Origin: Haloferax mucosum ATCC BAA-1512
GTDB lineage: Archaea; Halobacteriota; Halobacteria; Halobacteriales; Haloferacaceae
Assembly: GCF_000337815.1 (NCBI RefSeq)
Contig: NZ_AOLN01000011.1
Location: 1 to 64,000 of the forward strand
DNA length: 64,000 bases
Reading direction: 5' to 3'
In this document: positions 16,939-24,356 of the stretch, in pieces
How positions within the stretch are numbered: the stretch's first letter is position 1
Layout: each line of letters begins with the position of its first letter
Made by a program: the position numbers and the translations under genes
Notes under the pieces: model-generated
The model's database searches: none
The model's input: only the letters and a program-made list of their open reading frames with translations
Told to the model about the DNA's origin: nothing

Positions 16939-17427
16939 CTATCATTGGTATCGTATATAGGGGAATTCAGGCTCGAACTTGGAAGCGCCGACGACTTGTA
17001 CGTGAATTAGTCCAGCTTGAACCCGGAGACTTCCAAGACCAACGAAGTCATGGAGGAGTTGAATGGTAGTCGTCCAACAGCCCTGAATCGCATGGAGATG
17101 ACTAACGCACTTGGAATCGGGTTTCTACACAAAAAGAACGCTCAAGGAGAGGATTCAAAGGCCATCGCTATAGAAGTCGCAGACGTGTCAATTTTTGAAA
17201 GTATAAAGGGGGTCGGGGGTATTTGATTTCTCCCAGAAGAATTCACCTGTTCTATCGTTCTTAGAGACACCAGTCTTTGGCGGATGTCCTAGCAAAGACT
17301 TCCAAATTCTACTATAGTCTAATTAAGGATATCGCCGATGTAGTGGGTCACGTCTTGGAGTGGCGCGATTGTCCAAGTTCCACATTCGAAACAGAACATA
17401 AATAATGTGTTCTGGACACCATTATCA
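16939..17427. other. AT-rich gap with one doubtful ORF
   Basis: Nothing convincing is coded here. The frame 17050-17226 (58 codons from ATG, containing MEMTNALGIGFLHKKN) is open, but no ribosome site or family supports it; it may be a gene remnant. The remainder is AT-rich with no recognised repeat. Confidence 0.4.
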
Positions 17428-17868
17428 TCAATCATTTTTGTCTTCAGACATTGAACTCTCGTAACCCTCTCTGAACGCTTCAATACTCCCATTTTCTTTG
17501 AGAAATAAATATATCAAATAGAAGGGTAAAATACAGAGTCTTATTAATATGATTGTCAACCGGAGAGGAAGTCCAAATAGCCAGCGGAAGAAAGATGCGA
17601 AAGTCTCATCAAGATATCGTTCAGTTTGCAGTCCCACGTTGTCCTCGCTAAGGTTTCGGTTATTGTTGGGTGTTCGCTGACCCTCCTCGAAGATGAGTTT
17701 GATAATCCGTTGAGCACAACTGGTACATACGGTTCTCCGGATATGTTCATCACCAAACGAAGCGGCCCAGAGGCTATCATAATCGCCTTCTGAATTACAC
17801 GCCACGCATGTATAATCGTCCCGGGAAAAAACACGACTATCTTTTTTCAGTATATCGCTTAGGTCCAT
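17428..17868 (-). CDS. Orphan zinc-finger membrane protein
   Basis: 146 aa. Two CxxC pairs, CVAC (21-24) and CTSC (48-51), make a probable zinc ribbon in the N-terminal 55 residues. A polar linker follows, then one long or two short hydrophobic segments around 95-125 (FRWLFGLPLRLTIILIRLCI and FYLIYLF), and an acidic tail. The layout suggests a cytoplasmic zinc domain tethered to the membrane. Codons are strikingly A/T-rich compared with flanking genes, so it was probably acquired. No family recognised. Confidence 0.65.
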   Translation of the reverse strand: MDLSDILKKDSRVFSRDDYTCVACNSEGDYDSLWAASFGDEHIRRTVCTSCAQRIIKLIFEEGQRTPNNNRNLSEDNVGLQTERYLDETFASFFRWLFGLPLRLTIILIRLCILPFYLIYLFLKENGSIEAFREGYESSMSEDKND

Positions 17869-17965
17869 CTTATTAGTATTCTACAGAATATTGACCACTG
17901 GCATTAGACATTTCTCGCTGTTTATCACAACTGATTACAAAGCTTACTATATACCGTTAAAATTC

Positions 17966-18095
17966 CAAATCCGGGAGGCGGCATTCTTGTGATTCTGACC
18001 GGTGAGCGGAGCGAACCGCGTGAGAATCCAATGCAACCCGACCGGATTCTAAACCAGCGAGCGAACACAGTGAGTGGGGAAGTTCAAATCCGGAA
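17966..18095 (+). repeat. Degenerate third copy of the tRNA-Phe tail array
   Basis: Starts with 18 exact bases of the tRNA-Phe 3' end (17966-17983). A hairpin with arms GATTCT/AGAATC and CGGT/ACCG follows, carrying apex GAGCGGAGCGA at 18004-18014. Then come a segment shared with 21432-21461 (ATGCAACCCGACCGG), an apex GAACACAGTGA at 18063-18073, and a truncated tail GTTCAAATCCGG near 18082. No tRNA body is present. Confidence 0.75.
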
Positions 18096-18138
18096 TTCCT
18101 GCTAGCGAGCCTTCGTGCGGCCTTACTGCCGGAGAACG

Positions 18139-19515
18139 CTACTCCCGAAGTTCCATGTAGCCGAGGGCTTCCAGTTGCTCTCGGTCCACGTCGTCTTTCG
18201 GTGCTCGTGGCGGGTTGACGTCGCGGGTGACGAGGTGCTCGGGAATGCGGTCGCGGAGTTCTGCGGCGACGTCCGGATTGTCGTCGATAACGTTCCGTGC
18301 TTCGGCCGGGTCGGCGGTAAGGTCATAGAGTTGGTCCACCGAGTTGCTCGTGATGAGTTTCCACTCGTCGGTCCGAACGGCGACCGCGGGGGCGATTTCG
18401 TTCGGCTGTCCGAGTGAAAAGACCGTCCGAGCGTCGCCCGTAAACAGGTGTGTGCCTTCGAACTCGGGGGTCACCGACTCGGGAAGGTGGAACGACGTGA
18501 TTGTCGGTGCGAGGTCGAGCAGTTCTCTCGGCTCTGAGATTCGTGCCGGAGTATCGACGGTCGGCGTCTTCACGAGGAGCGGGACGTGCGTGAGTTCGTC
18601 GTAGGGATAGTTTCGGTGGAAGAACGCGCCGTGCTCGCGGAACTCCTCGCCGTGGTCGCTCGAAAACAGGATGTTGCAGTCGGACCAGAGACCGCGGCTT
18701 TCGAGACCGTCGAACAGTCGGTCGAGATGCCGCGAACAGTACCGAACGTCGGAGTCGTAGAGGTCGATGAGCAACTGACGCTCTCGGTCGGTGATTTCGT
18801 CCGGCCGCAACCCGGCTTTCTTCATCAACGCCTTGATTCGGTCTTCGTCGAGCGGGCTATCGAGATACGCCGGGTCGTCGTCGTGGACGCCGTACGGGCG
18901 GTGTGCCTCCATGTAGTGAACCCAGAGGAAGAAGTCGGAGTCGGCGTTCGATTCGAGCCACGACAGCGCTCGGTCGGTCACTCGTTCGGCACTAGTATAC
19001 CCCAAGTACTGGAAGCCGCCGTCTTCGAAGAGGACGTTGTAGGGCGTTCGGAGCGCGTTGTAGAGGCGCTCGTTTTCGCGCCGTTGGAGGTACTTGCTTA
19101 TCTTCGTCGCCGGGCGGTTGATCTGGTCTCGGAGCTTCTCCGTGAGCGACCGCTCGCTGGTCGCCGTTTCGTGGTAGGAATCTCTGCCGAGGTCGATCGT
19201 CTCATCGAACCGAAAGTCGCCGTCAACGAGACCGATTCCGGTCTGTGTCCCCACGACTGCGGTCGTAGTGTCACTCTCCGTCGAGAGAATGGACGCAATC
19301 GTCGGAAATTCGTCCATCGCCTCGTATGCGAGGTGGTGCGACGTCTGAAACGACGGAACCGAGATACGCGTGTATGGGCCGTTGGAAAACGCGTTCTCGA
19401 AGACGGTCCCAGTTTCGGCCAACCGGTCGAGCGCAGGCATCGTATCTCGGTCGTAACCGTACTGTGCGAGGTGGTCTGCACGGAGGGAATCGACCGTAAC
19501 GAGGAGGGTGTTCAT
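18139..19515 (-). CDS. Sulfatase / alkaline-phosphatase superfamily hydrolase
   Basis: 458 aa. N-terminal metal motif LLVTVDSLRADHL and the second metal site SSDHGEEFREHG are present, so the fold is secure. The formylglycine consensus C/S-x-P-x-R is not: the region reads GPYTRISVPSFQT, with Phe where the Arg belongs, so Thr49 or Ser52 may be the nucleophile as in phosphoglycerol-transferase-like relatives. No signal peptide, so probably cytoplasmic or reached through partners. Haloarchaeal relatives sit near glycan clusters; none is seen here. It lies between tRNA-Phe copies. Confidence 0.82.
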   Translation of the reverse strand: MNTLLVTVDSLRADHLAQYGYDRDTMPALDRLAETGTVFENAFSNGPYTRISVPSFQTSHHLAYEAMDEFPTIASILSTESDTTTAVVGTQTGIGLVDGDFRFDETIDLGRDSYHETATSERSLTEKLRDQINRPATKISKYLQRRENERLYNALRTPYNVLFEDGGFQYLGYTSAERVTDRALSWLESNADSDFFLWVHYMEAHRPYGVHDDDPAYLDSPLDEDRIKALMKKAGLRPDEITDRERQLLIDLYDSDVRYCSRHLDRLFDGLESRGLWSDCNILFSSDHGEEFREHGAFFHRNYPYDELTHVPLLVKTPTVDTPARISEPRELLDLAPTITSFHLPESVTPEFEGTHLFTGDARTVFSLGQPNEIAPAVAVRTDEWKLITSNSVDQLYDLTADPAEARNVIDDNPDVAAELRDRIPEHLVTRDVNPPRAPKDDVDREQLEALGYMELRE

Positions 19516-19696
19516 CAGTTGTCTATATCTATTCAGAATGACAAAAGGGTATCTATGGGTAGCTATTTTTCGAGAGATACGCCCCGTGCAGACGAAATGA
19601 ATTGACCCGTTTCAGCGAGGGTCCCAGACGGTCAGAAATGTCGGTGACGGCATCTTCAGAAGACTTATGCGCATGAGGAGACAGGGTTCAAAGGCA

Positions 19697-19891
19697 ATGG
19701 CGAAAGGTAAGGTTGACTTCTTCAACGACACTGGCGGTTACGGTTTCATCTCTACTGACGACGCGGACGACGACGTGTTCTTCCACATGGAAGATGTTGG
19801 CGGCCCGGACCTCGAAGAGGGTCAGGAAATCGAATTCGACATCGAACAGGCCCCCAAGGGTCCCCGCGCGACGAACGTTACCCGCCTCTAA
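19697..19891 (+). CDS. cspA: Cold-shock protein A, copy 1
   Basis: 64 aa single cold-shock (OB-fold) domain binding single-stranded RNA/DNA, likely an RNA chaperone. RNP-1-like GGYGFIS at 16-22 and RNP-2-like DVFFHME at 29-35 hold the aromatic nucleic-acid contacts. The start is set by MAKGKVDFFN; an upstream in-frame ATG would add ten unlikely residues. It is followed after 165 bp by a near-identical second copy, each with its own upstream region and T-rich end, implying separate transcripts. Confidence 0.93.
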   Translation: MAKGKVDFFNDTGGYGFISTDDADDDVFFHMEDVGGPDLEEGQEIEFDIEQAPKGPRATNVTRL

Positions 19892-20056
19892 GCAGGTTTC
19901 CGTTCATCCGCTGTAACTTCACAGACTGACGAACTTTCTTCCGTATTTTTACCTCCGTGAGCGGCCGCTCTGGGTGGCTTGCTATAGCAACCGTGTGAGA
20001 AACACAGACACACATTCGGAAGGATTAACCGTCCGTGGGGCCGTTGTACGAAGGCA

Positions 20057-20251
20057 ATGGCGAAAGGCAAGGTTGACTTCTTCAACGACACAGGCGGTTA
20101 CGGTTTCATCTCTACTGACGACGCGGACGACGACGTGTTCTTCCACATGGAAGATATTGGCGGCCCGGACCTCGAAGAAGGGCAGGAAGTGGAGTTCGAC
20201 ATCGAGCAGGCCCCCAAGGGCCCGCGCGCGACGAACCTCACGCGCCTGTAA
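20057..20251 (+). CDS. cspA: Cold-shock protein A, copy 2
   Basis: 64 aa, differing from copy 1 at four residues (V44I-type conservative changes such as V/I, I/V and V/L). The coding sequences are nearly identical at the DNA level and share AAGGCA just before the ATG, but upstream sequences then diverge. The recent tandem duplication may raise dosage or allow different regulation. Confidence 0.93.
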   Translation: MAKGKVDFFNDTGGYGFISTDDADDDVFFHMEDIGGPDLEEGQEVEFDIEQAPKGPRATNLTRL

Positions 20252-20278
20252 TTCCGTACGCAGACGAACAGACTTCTG

Positions 20279-20292
20279 AGAATTTTTTACCC
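20279..20292 (+). terminator. T-rich end after cspA copy 2
   Basis: GAATTTTTTACCCCC directly follows the gene; copy 1 has a similar ATTTTTACC at 19945. Archaeal intrinsic termination at T runs is well known, so this is a plausible terminator. Confidence 0.45.
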
Positions 20293-20415
20293 CCGTGAGC
20301 GGTGCGTGTCTCGATTTGCGCCTGTCGAACGGGAGTCGTCCACTGTCGAAAGTGATGCATTCACAGAACCCAGAAGGCTCTTATCGTTCGGTAGTTGTGC
20401 ATAAAATGAACAACA

Positions 20416-21141
20416 ATGTCCGAGGAAGGGGAGCGAGAACCACCCGAGCAAAACCTCGATTCACACATCGGGGCAGGCGTCTTCGACGAGACGATGGGGC
20501 CAGGGTCGTCGTTTGCACACCTCTATCGTGGTGAAATTCACCGTATGAAATCGTGGCGCGAACGACTGGACCGCACGAGCAATTGGGCGATTACGCTGAT
20601 GGCGGGTATCCTCACGTGGTCGTTTTCTGCACAGACGCACCCGCATTACATCATCCTGCTCGGGGTGGTGACGCTGTGTATCTTCCTCGCCATTGAGGCG
20701 CGCCGCTTCCGCGCGTACGACATCTGGCGGTCTCGTGTGCGGATGTTCCAACAGAACGTGTTCGCCTACGCGCTCGACCCCGATGGTGGTGTCGTTGACG
20801 AGAACTGGCGACAGAAACTCGGCGAGGACTACCGCAAGCCGAACCTGAAGATTCCGTTCGAGGAGGCGTTAGCCCACCGCCTTCGACGGGTGTACCTCCC
20901 GCTGTTCCTCGTGATGCTCGCCGCGTGGGTCATCCAACTCACGGCGTACACGGATACGACGACGCTTGTCACCAGCGCCAGCGTCGGGAGCATCCCCGGG
21001 AACATCGTCGTCGCCTTCGTCGCCGGATTCTACGCGACGCTTCTCGGAATCACGTTCCGGCCGCGGGAGTGGCACGTCAACGGCGAACTCATCCCGAGCG
21101 ACGTGACCGGATGGGAGCAACCCGAGTACGCCGATTCATAG
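20416..21141 (+). CDS. DUF2270 membrane protein
   Basis: 241 aa. The N-terminus is acidic and cytoplasmic; helices run at about 57-72, 78-93, 158-176 and 190-210. The conserved block HLYRGEIHRMKSWRERLDRT precedes the first helix pair, and RRFRAYDIWRSRVRM follows it, as in DUF2270. Function unknown. It lies downstream of the cspA pair and just before the second tRNA-Phe. Confidence 0.85.
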   Translation: MSEEGEREPPEQNLDSHIGAGVFDETMGPGSSFAHLYRGEIHRMKSWRERLDRTSNWAITLMAGILTWSFSAQTHPHYIILLGVVTLCIFLAIEARRFRAYDIWRSRVRMFQQNVFAYALDPDGGVVDENWRQKLGEDYRKPNLKIPFEEALAHRLRRVYLPLFLVMLAAWVIQLTAYTDTTTLVTSASVGSIPGNIVVAFVAGFYATLLGITFRPREWHVNGELIPSDVTGWEQPEYADS

Positions 21142-21190
21142 CGCCGGAATTCGAAATGGTTTTTTCGCCGCTGTGCATCTGTGAGAGTGC

Positions 21191-21264
21191 GCCGCCTTAG
21201 CTCAGACTGGGAGAGCACTCGACTGAAGATCGAGCTGTCCCCGGTTCAAATCCGGGAGGCGGCA
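21191..21264 (+). tRNA. tRNA-Phe (GAA), copy 2
   Basis: Identical to the copy at 15657-15730 in all 74 positions, with anticodon GAA. It lies 50 bp after the DUF2270 gene. Both copies look functional. Confidence 0.95.
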
Positions 21265-21377
21265 TATTTTGAGACCGTGAGCGGAGCGAACGGTCGAGAA
21301 CTGACGCCGGACAGATTCGAACCCTGGAAGACGAACATCGTGAGTCGTCCTCAGGTTCAAATCCGGGAGGCGGCATA
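21191..21377 (+). repeat. 187-bp direct repeat, copy 2
   Basis: Pairs with 15657-15843. It holds the second tRNA-Phe, hairpin apices GAGCGGAGCGA and GAACATCGTGA, and the tRNA tail copy at 21354-21375. Three substitutions separate the copies; one breaks a base pair of the second hairpin here (GTCGTCC), another restores GA in the first apex. Confidence 0.92.
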
Positions 21378-21485
21378 CTTCTGCGGACGACAACACGAAC
21401 GAGCGAAGCGAGTGAGCTGTCGCCCGCGAATATGCAACCCGACCGGTTCTGAACCAGCGAGTCCCGCGAGTCACCTCACTGGTTC
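21378..21485 (+). repeat. Continuation of the tRNA-Phe tail array
   Basis: Two more stem-loops follow the second repeat: arms CGACA/TGTCG (with GCGG/CCGC outside) around apex GAGCGAAGCGA at 21401-21411, and GAACCAG/CTGGTTC at 21451-21485. Bases 21432-21461 match 18031-18061 in the degenerate copy. The last GGTTCGAAA may be a worn tRNA tail. Confidence 0.65.
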
Positions 21486-21536
21486 GAAAACTGTGACTGA
21501 GAACGTTCCGCGGGAAAAAAGACGACGTGCCGACAC

Positions 21537-21938
21537 TCACGTGACGACTGACTCGGACGAATCGACGGCGCGGTGAGTGACGCGGACTTCCAGTCCGGAC
21601 GACGTGACCGAGACGGTAACGTCGTCGATAGCGCGTTCGTACTCCGAGGTGTGTTTCCCTGACCGCGAGACGCGCAGGCTCTTCGAAAGGAGACCGGCAT
21701 CGACGAGTTGATCGAGTTTTCGGTAGGCGGTCGAAAGCGGGATATCACAGGTGTCTGCGATTTCGCTCGCCGACAGCGCCACACCGTCGGTCGCGTCGAG
21801 GATACAGCGAGCGTTGGCGTCGTCGAGAACGTCGAAGAGCGTCCCGATGGTCTCGGAGTCAGCAACGACTTGGTCGGCGTCGGCAGATGGCGAGCGAGTC
21901 TGAGAGCGAGTGGAGACGGAAACTGAAGCCTGACTCAT
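21537..21938 (-). CDS. Winged-HTH transcriptional regulator, copy A
   Basis: 133 aa. HTH of the ArsR-like type at about 40-100: LFDVLDDANARCILDATDG, then the recognition region CDIPLSTAYRKLDQLVDAGLL. A beta-rich C-terminal segment follows (VTVSVTSSGLEVRVTHRA). Closely related in order and sequence to copy B at 23789, which has CDVPLSTVYRKLDQLTEASLL. The start MSQASVSVS is used because the longer frame runs through non-protein-like residues. Probably regulates neighbouring flavoprotein genes (inference). Confidence 0.82.
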   Translation of the reverse strand: MSQASVSVSTRSQTRSPSADADQVVADSETIGTLFDVLDDANARCILDATDGVALSASEIADTCDIPLSTAYRKLDQLVDAGLLSKSLRVSRSGKHTSEYERAIDDVTVSVTSSGLEVRVTHRAVDSSESVVT

Positions 21939-22017
21939 ACTCCAACAAAACTGCGCAAACGGGACCAACTGATAACCACGATAGCGTGGGACGTTTATAT
22001 ACTCCGTCGCCGGAACG

Positions 22018-22665
22018 CTATCTCGCTTCGAGGATATCGCCGAGTAATTTCGTGAGCGCGGCCGCGAGATGCTCCGAAAACGTGGACTGGTTGATGTCGA
22101 GCGCGGCGGCGACTTCGGTCGCATTCGCACCGCGAGGCCGTTCGAAGTACCCCATCTCGTACGCGGTTTGGATGACTTCGAGCTGGCGAGTCGTCAGCTT
22201 GCTTCGGTCAACGAAGATGCTGTCTCCGGGCGCGTCGCTCGTCGGCGACCGGACGAGTCGTTTGATGTCGGTCCCGGGGAATCGCTCGCGGAGTTCGCCG
22301 ATGACATCCTGGAGTTGTTCGTAATCGGCCGCGTGGAAGACGAGCGTGAGCGTTCCTTGGTACGCGAAATACCGGTCTACAGGACAGCCGAACTCGCCGA
22401 GGCACTCGCACGGACAGCCGGTCGGGTCGTCGTGAGAAAACCGGTAGAGATGCTTCGACCCGTAGGAGAAAATTGGGTCGAGCGACGTGTCGTCGGGCGG
22501 GTCCTCGGTTTCGACGACGAACTCCGAGACGCTCGCGGTGTCGGAGTCGGCGACGACGCTTCTGGAAACGGTGTTGACGGCTGAATCCGCCGCGTGTGCA
22601 ATCGAGGCGATTTGACACACTGACGGCGTGTCGAACTCGACAGTCGCGCGGATTCCGGCGGGCAT
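22018..22665 (-). CDS. Bat-type HTH regulator with N-terminal Cys cluster (NarO/DmsR-like)
   Basis: 215 aa. The C-terminal HTH of bacterio-opsin-activator type is at about 155-212 (LTTRQLEVIQTAYEMGYFE, then ALDINQSTFSEHL). Near residues 83-93 a tight cysteine cluster, CPCECLGEFGC, could bind Fe-S or zinc. NarO and DmsR of haloarchaea, which control denitrification and DMSO respiration, combine a Cys motif with this HTH, so an oxygen- or redox-sensing regulator is likely, but the target genes are not in this window. It lies between regulator A and the PNPOx-like gene. Confidence 0.8.
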   Translation of the reverse strand: MPAGIRATVEFDTPSVCQIASIAHAADSAVNTVSRSVVADSDTASVSEFVVETEDPPDDTSLDPIFSYGSKHLYRFSHDDPTGCPCECLGEFGCPVDRYFAYQGTLTLVFHAADYEQLQDVIGELRERFPGTDIKRLVRSPTSDAPGDSIFVDRSKLTTRQLEVIQTAYEMGYFERPRGANATEVAAALDINQSTFSEHLAAALTKLLGDILEAR

Positions 22666-22719
22666 TGAATTAGGTTGTGAGACGGCGGAGTTCGGCGGCG
22701 ACTAGGCGACGGCGAGATA

Positions 22720-23193
22720 TCACGTGTCGTGCGTTTCGGGGTCGAGTTCGACCTCGCGGCCGCTCAGAGTGTCGGGTGTGAGTTCGAACAGTTGGATGTC
22801 GAGGTTTCGTTTCGTCTCCCCCCAAATTTCGAACAGCGGTCGTTTTGCGTCCCCGTACTGGACGATGCGCTCGACGGTCAAGTCGTCGGGTGAAACCCGT
22901 TCGAGAGTTCCGTCGGCGATGATGCTCCGATAGCTGTCGCCGTCGGCCTCGTGGACGACGAGGCGCGCACTGGGCGAGGAAGTGAGGAACTGACGTTTTT
23001 CGCTCTCAGGCGTGGAGACGAGTCGGAGATAAAAACAGTCGGTTTCGGGGTTGTACCCGTAGGAGATAGGGATAGCGTAAGGCTCGTCAGCCTTCGCAAG
23101 CGAGAGGACGCCCGTCTCGTGGCGCGTCAGGACCGCATGGACCTCGTCGGGCGAGAGTTCTGTCTGTTGATCCAGAGACATCGGTTCGTACAT
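22720..23193 (-). CDS. Pyridoxamine 5'-phosphate oxidase-like flavoprotein, copy A
   Basis: 157 aa. Split-barrel FMN-binding fold: TGVLSLAKADEPYAIPISYGY (about 27-47) then FYLRLV and a basic/aromatic middle. These proteins reduce or bind small molecules with FMN or act as nitroimidazole/heme-type reductases; activity unknown. Related to copy B at 24357. The operon order suggests work with the zinc microproteins and HTH regulators nearby. Confidence 0.82.
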   Translation of the reverse strand: MYEPMSLDQQTELSPDEVHAVLTRHETGVLSLAKADEPYAIPISYGYNPETDCFYLRLVSTPESEKRQFLTSSPSARLVVHEADGDSYRSIIADGTLERVSPDDLTVERIVQYGDAKRPLFEIWGETKRNLDIQLFELTPDTLSGREVELDPETHDT

Positions 23194-23300
23194 GCAGACT
23201 GGCGTCGGGCGTAATTACTGTTACTTCTCGGAGCGAGAGACTGCTAGGATAGTTGTCTCGAATTAGAGAGGGAGAAAAGAGGTAGTGAACTGAATCCGAA

Positions 23301-23447
23301 TCACGCACTGGAAAACGCATCCGTGGTGAGCGAGGCGCTACAGATGACACACCCGTTGTCGAGAAGCGCGTCGCGCATCGAATCGTTGACCAGCATGGAC
23401 TCGTCGCACACCGGGCAAACAAAGGTGTAGTCCGTGCCGTCGCTCAT
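23301..23447 (-). CDS. Zinc microprotein, copy A
   Basis: 48 aa, too short for usual gene calls. Reads MSDGTDYTFVCPVCDESM, then ALLDNGCVICSASL. Two CxxC pairs (CPVC, CVIC) about 24 residues apart form a zinc ribbon. It is the sister of copy B at 23557. The ATG is unambiguous and the stop is TGA. Role unknown; possibly an adaptor of the regulators or flavoproteins around it. Confidence 0.72.
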   Translation of the reverse strand: MSDGTDYTFVCPVCDESMLVNDSMRDALLDNGCVICSASLTTDAFSSA

Positions 23448-23556
23448 CTTGTTCGTAGTACGGGAGACACATGTATATGTAGCCTACTGTTTCCTGACGA
23501 GTGAGAAGAAGACACACGGTTTTGAGGAGCAATCGGGTCGAACGGCGAACACAGAA

Positions 23557-23718
23557 TCACAGAGAAAGCGGTGAGAAGTCGCGTTTCGAGGCCACAGACC
23601 CACAGATTGGACACCCGCGGTCGAGCACGGCACCGCGCATACCGCGGTTGACTTCGAACCCCTCACCGCACTGTGGGCACGCGAACTCGTATTCGCCGGT
23701 CGTCGAGCGTGCACTCAT
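23557..23718 (-). CDS. Zinc microprotein, copy B
   Basis: 53 aa. Reads MSARSTTGEYEFACPQCGEG, then AVLDRGCPICGSVASKRDF. CPQC and CPIC are spaced as in copy A, and the two share the F-x-C-P-x-C and M-R-x-A-L/V-L-D-x-G-C segments, so they are paralogs. It lies directly downstream of HTH copy B. Role unknown. Confidence 0.75.
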   Translation of the reverse strand: MSARSTTGEYEFACPQCGEGFEVNRGMRGAVLDRGCPICGSVASKRDFSPLSL

Positions 23719-23788
23719 CAGTCCACCTCCGGGTTCATGAACGCGGCTTCCGACTCCGTTTCTCGGGCGACAGGCACAGTGTGCGACA

Positions 23789-24187
23789 TTACGACCGTCG
23801 CTCCTCGGCGTCTTCCCCGCCGTCGGTCGCAACGTTTCGGAAGGCGACGCCGACGCCGGAGTCGTCGAACGAAAACGAGAGCGTATCGAAGTTCGTCTCG
23901 AACTCTCGCGGGTGGTGACTAGTCGTCTGAATCCGACGACGCTCGTCGAGAAGCGACGCTTCGGTGAGTTGGTCGAGTTTTCGGTAGACGGTCGAAAGCG
24001 GAACGTCACACACGTCTGCGCACTCCTGAGCGGTTCGGGCGCTCCCGTCGCAGGCGGCGAGGATGCGACGGCTGTCGTCGTCGCTGAGTACCGAAAGGAC
24101 GGCCGACGGGTCGGCGGCCTGCGCGGCGTCGTGGGCGTTCGAAGCGTACGGAGAGTTACGAGCAGTGAGTGTCGGGGATGTGTTCAT
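23789..24187 (-). CDS. Winged-HTH transcriptional regulator, copy B
   Basis: 132 aa. Same architecture as copy A: VLSVLSDDDSRRILAACDG then CDVPLSTVYRKLDQLTEASLL and a beta-rich C-terminus. The HTH and its wing are clear. It sits between PNPOx copy B (upstream) and zinc microprotein B (downstream), mirroring the module around copy A. Confidence 0.82.
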   Translation of the reverse strand: MNTSPTLTARNSPYASNAHDAAQAADPSAVLSVLSDDDSRRILAACDGSARTAQECADVCDVPLSTVYRKLDQLTEASLLDERRRIQTTSHHPREFETNFDTLSFSFDDSGVGVAFRNVATDGGEDAEERRS

Positions 24188-24356
24188 ACTTCTATTGATG
24201 TCCCGTACCCGGAGGTATTCCGGCCCGCACTATCCGGGGTAGTTTAAATAGTCGGATGAGATGGAGACCGAGTAGGCCAAGCGAGCGGCGGCAGTTCGAC
24301 CGGTCTGTCAGCTATGCGATGGCGGCGTTACGTCCGCGACGCGGCGGTTCGAAGAA

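Larger units (their letters stand above)
15844..17965. mobile_element. AT-rich island bounded by tRNA-Phe 3'-end copies (decayed integrative element?)
   Basis: The stretch is visibly richer in A/T than its flanks and holds only orphan small ORFs. It lies between two copies of the tRNA-Phe 3' end, 15820-15841 and CAAATCCGGGAGGCGGCA at 17966-17983, the arrangement left by a tyrosine-recombinase element that uses a tRNA 3' end as att site. No integrase, replication gene or transposase is present, so it would be a remnant or a satellite. A dyad GACAGGG/CCCTGTC is at 15920-15950, near the left end. Confidence 0.5.

Noticed and set aside
17017-17226. A TTG-started ORF of 69 codons in the island
   Set aside because: Weak start, no ribosome site and no relation to neighbours; noted only as a doubtful remnant.
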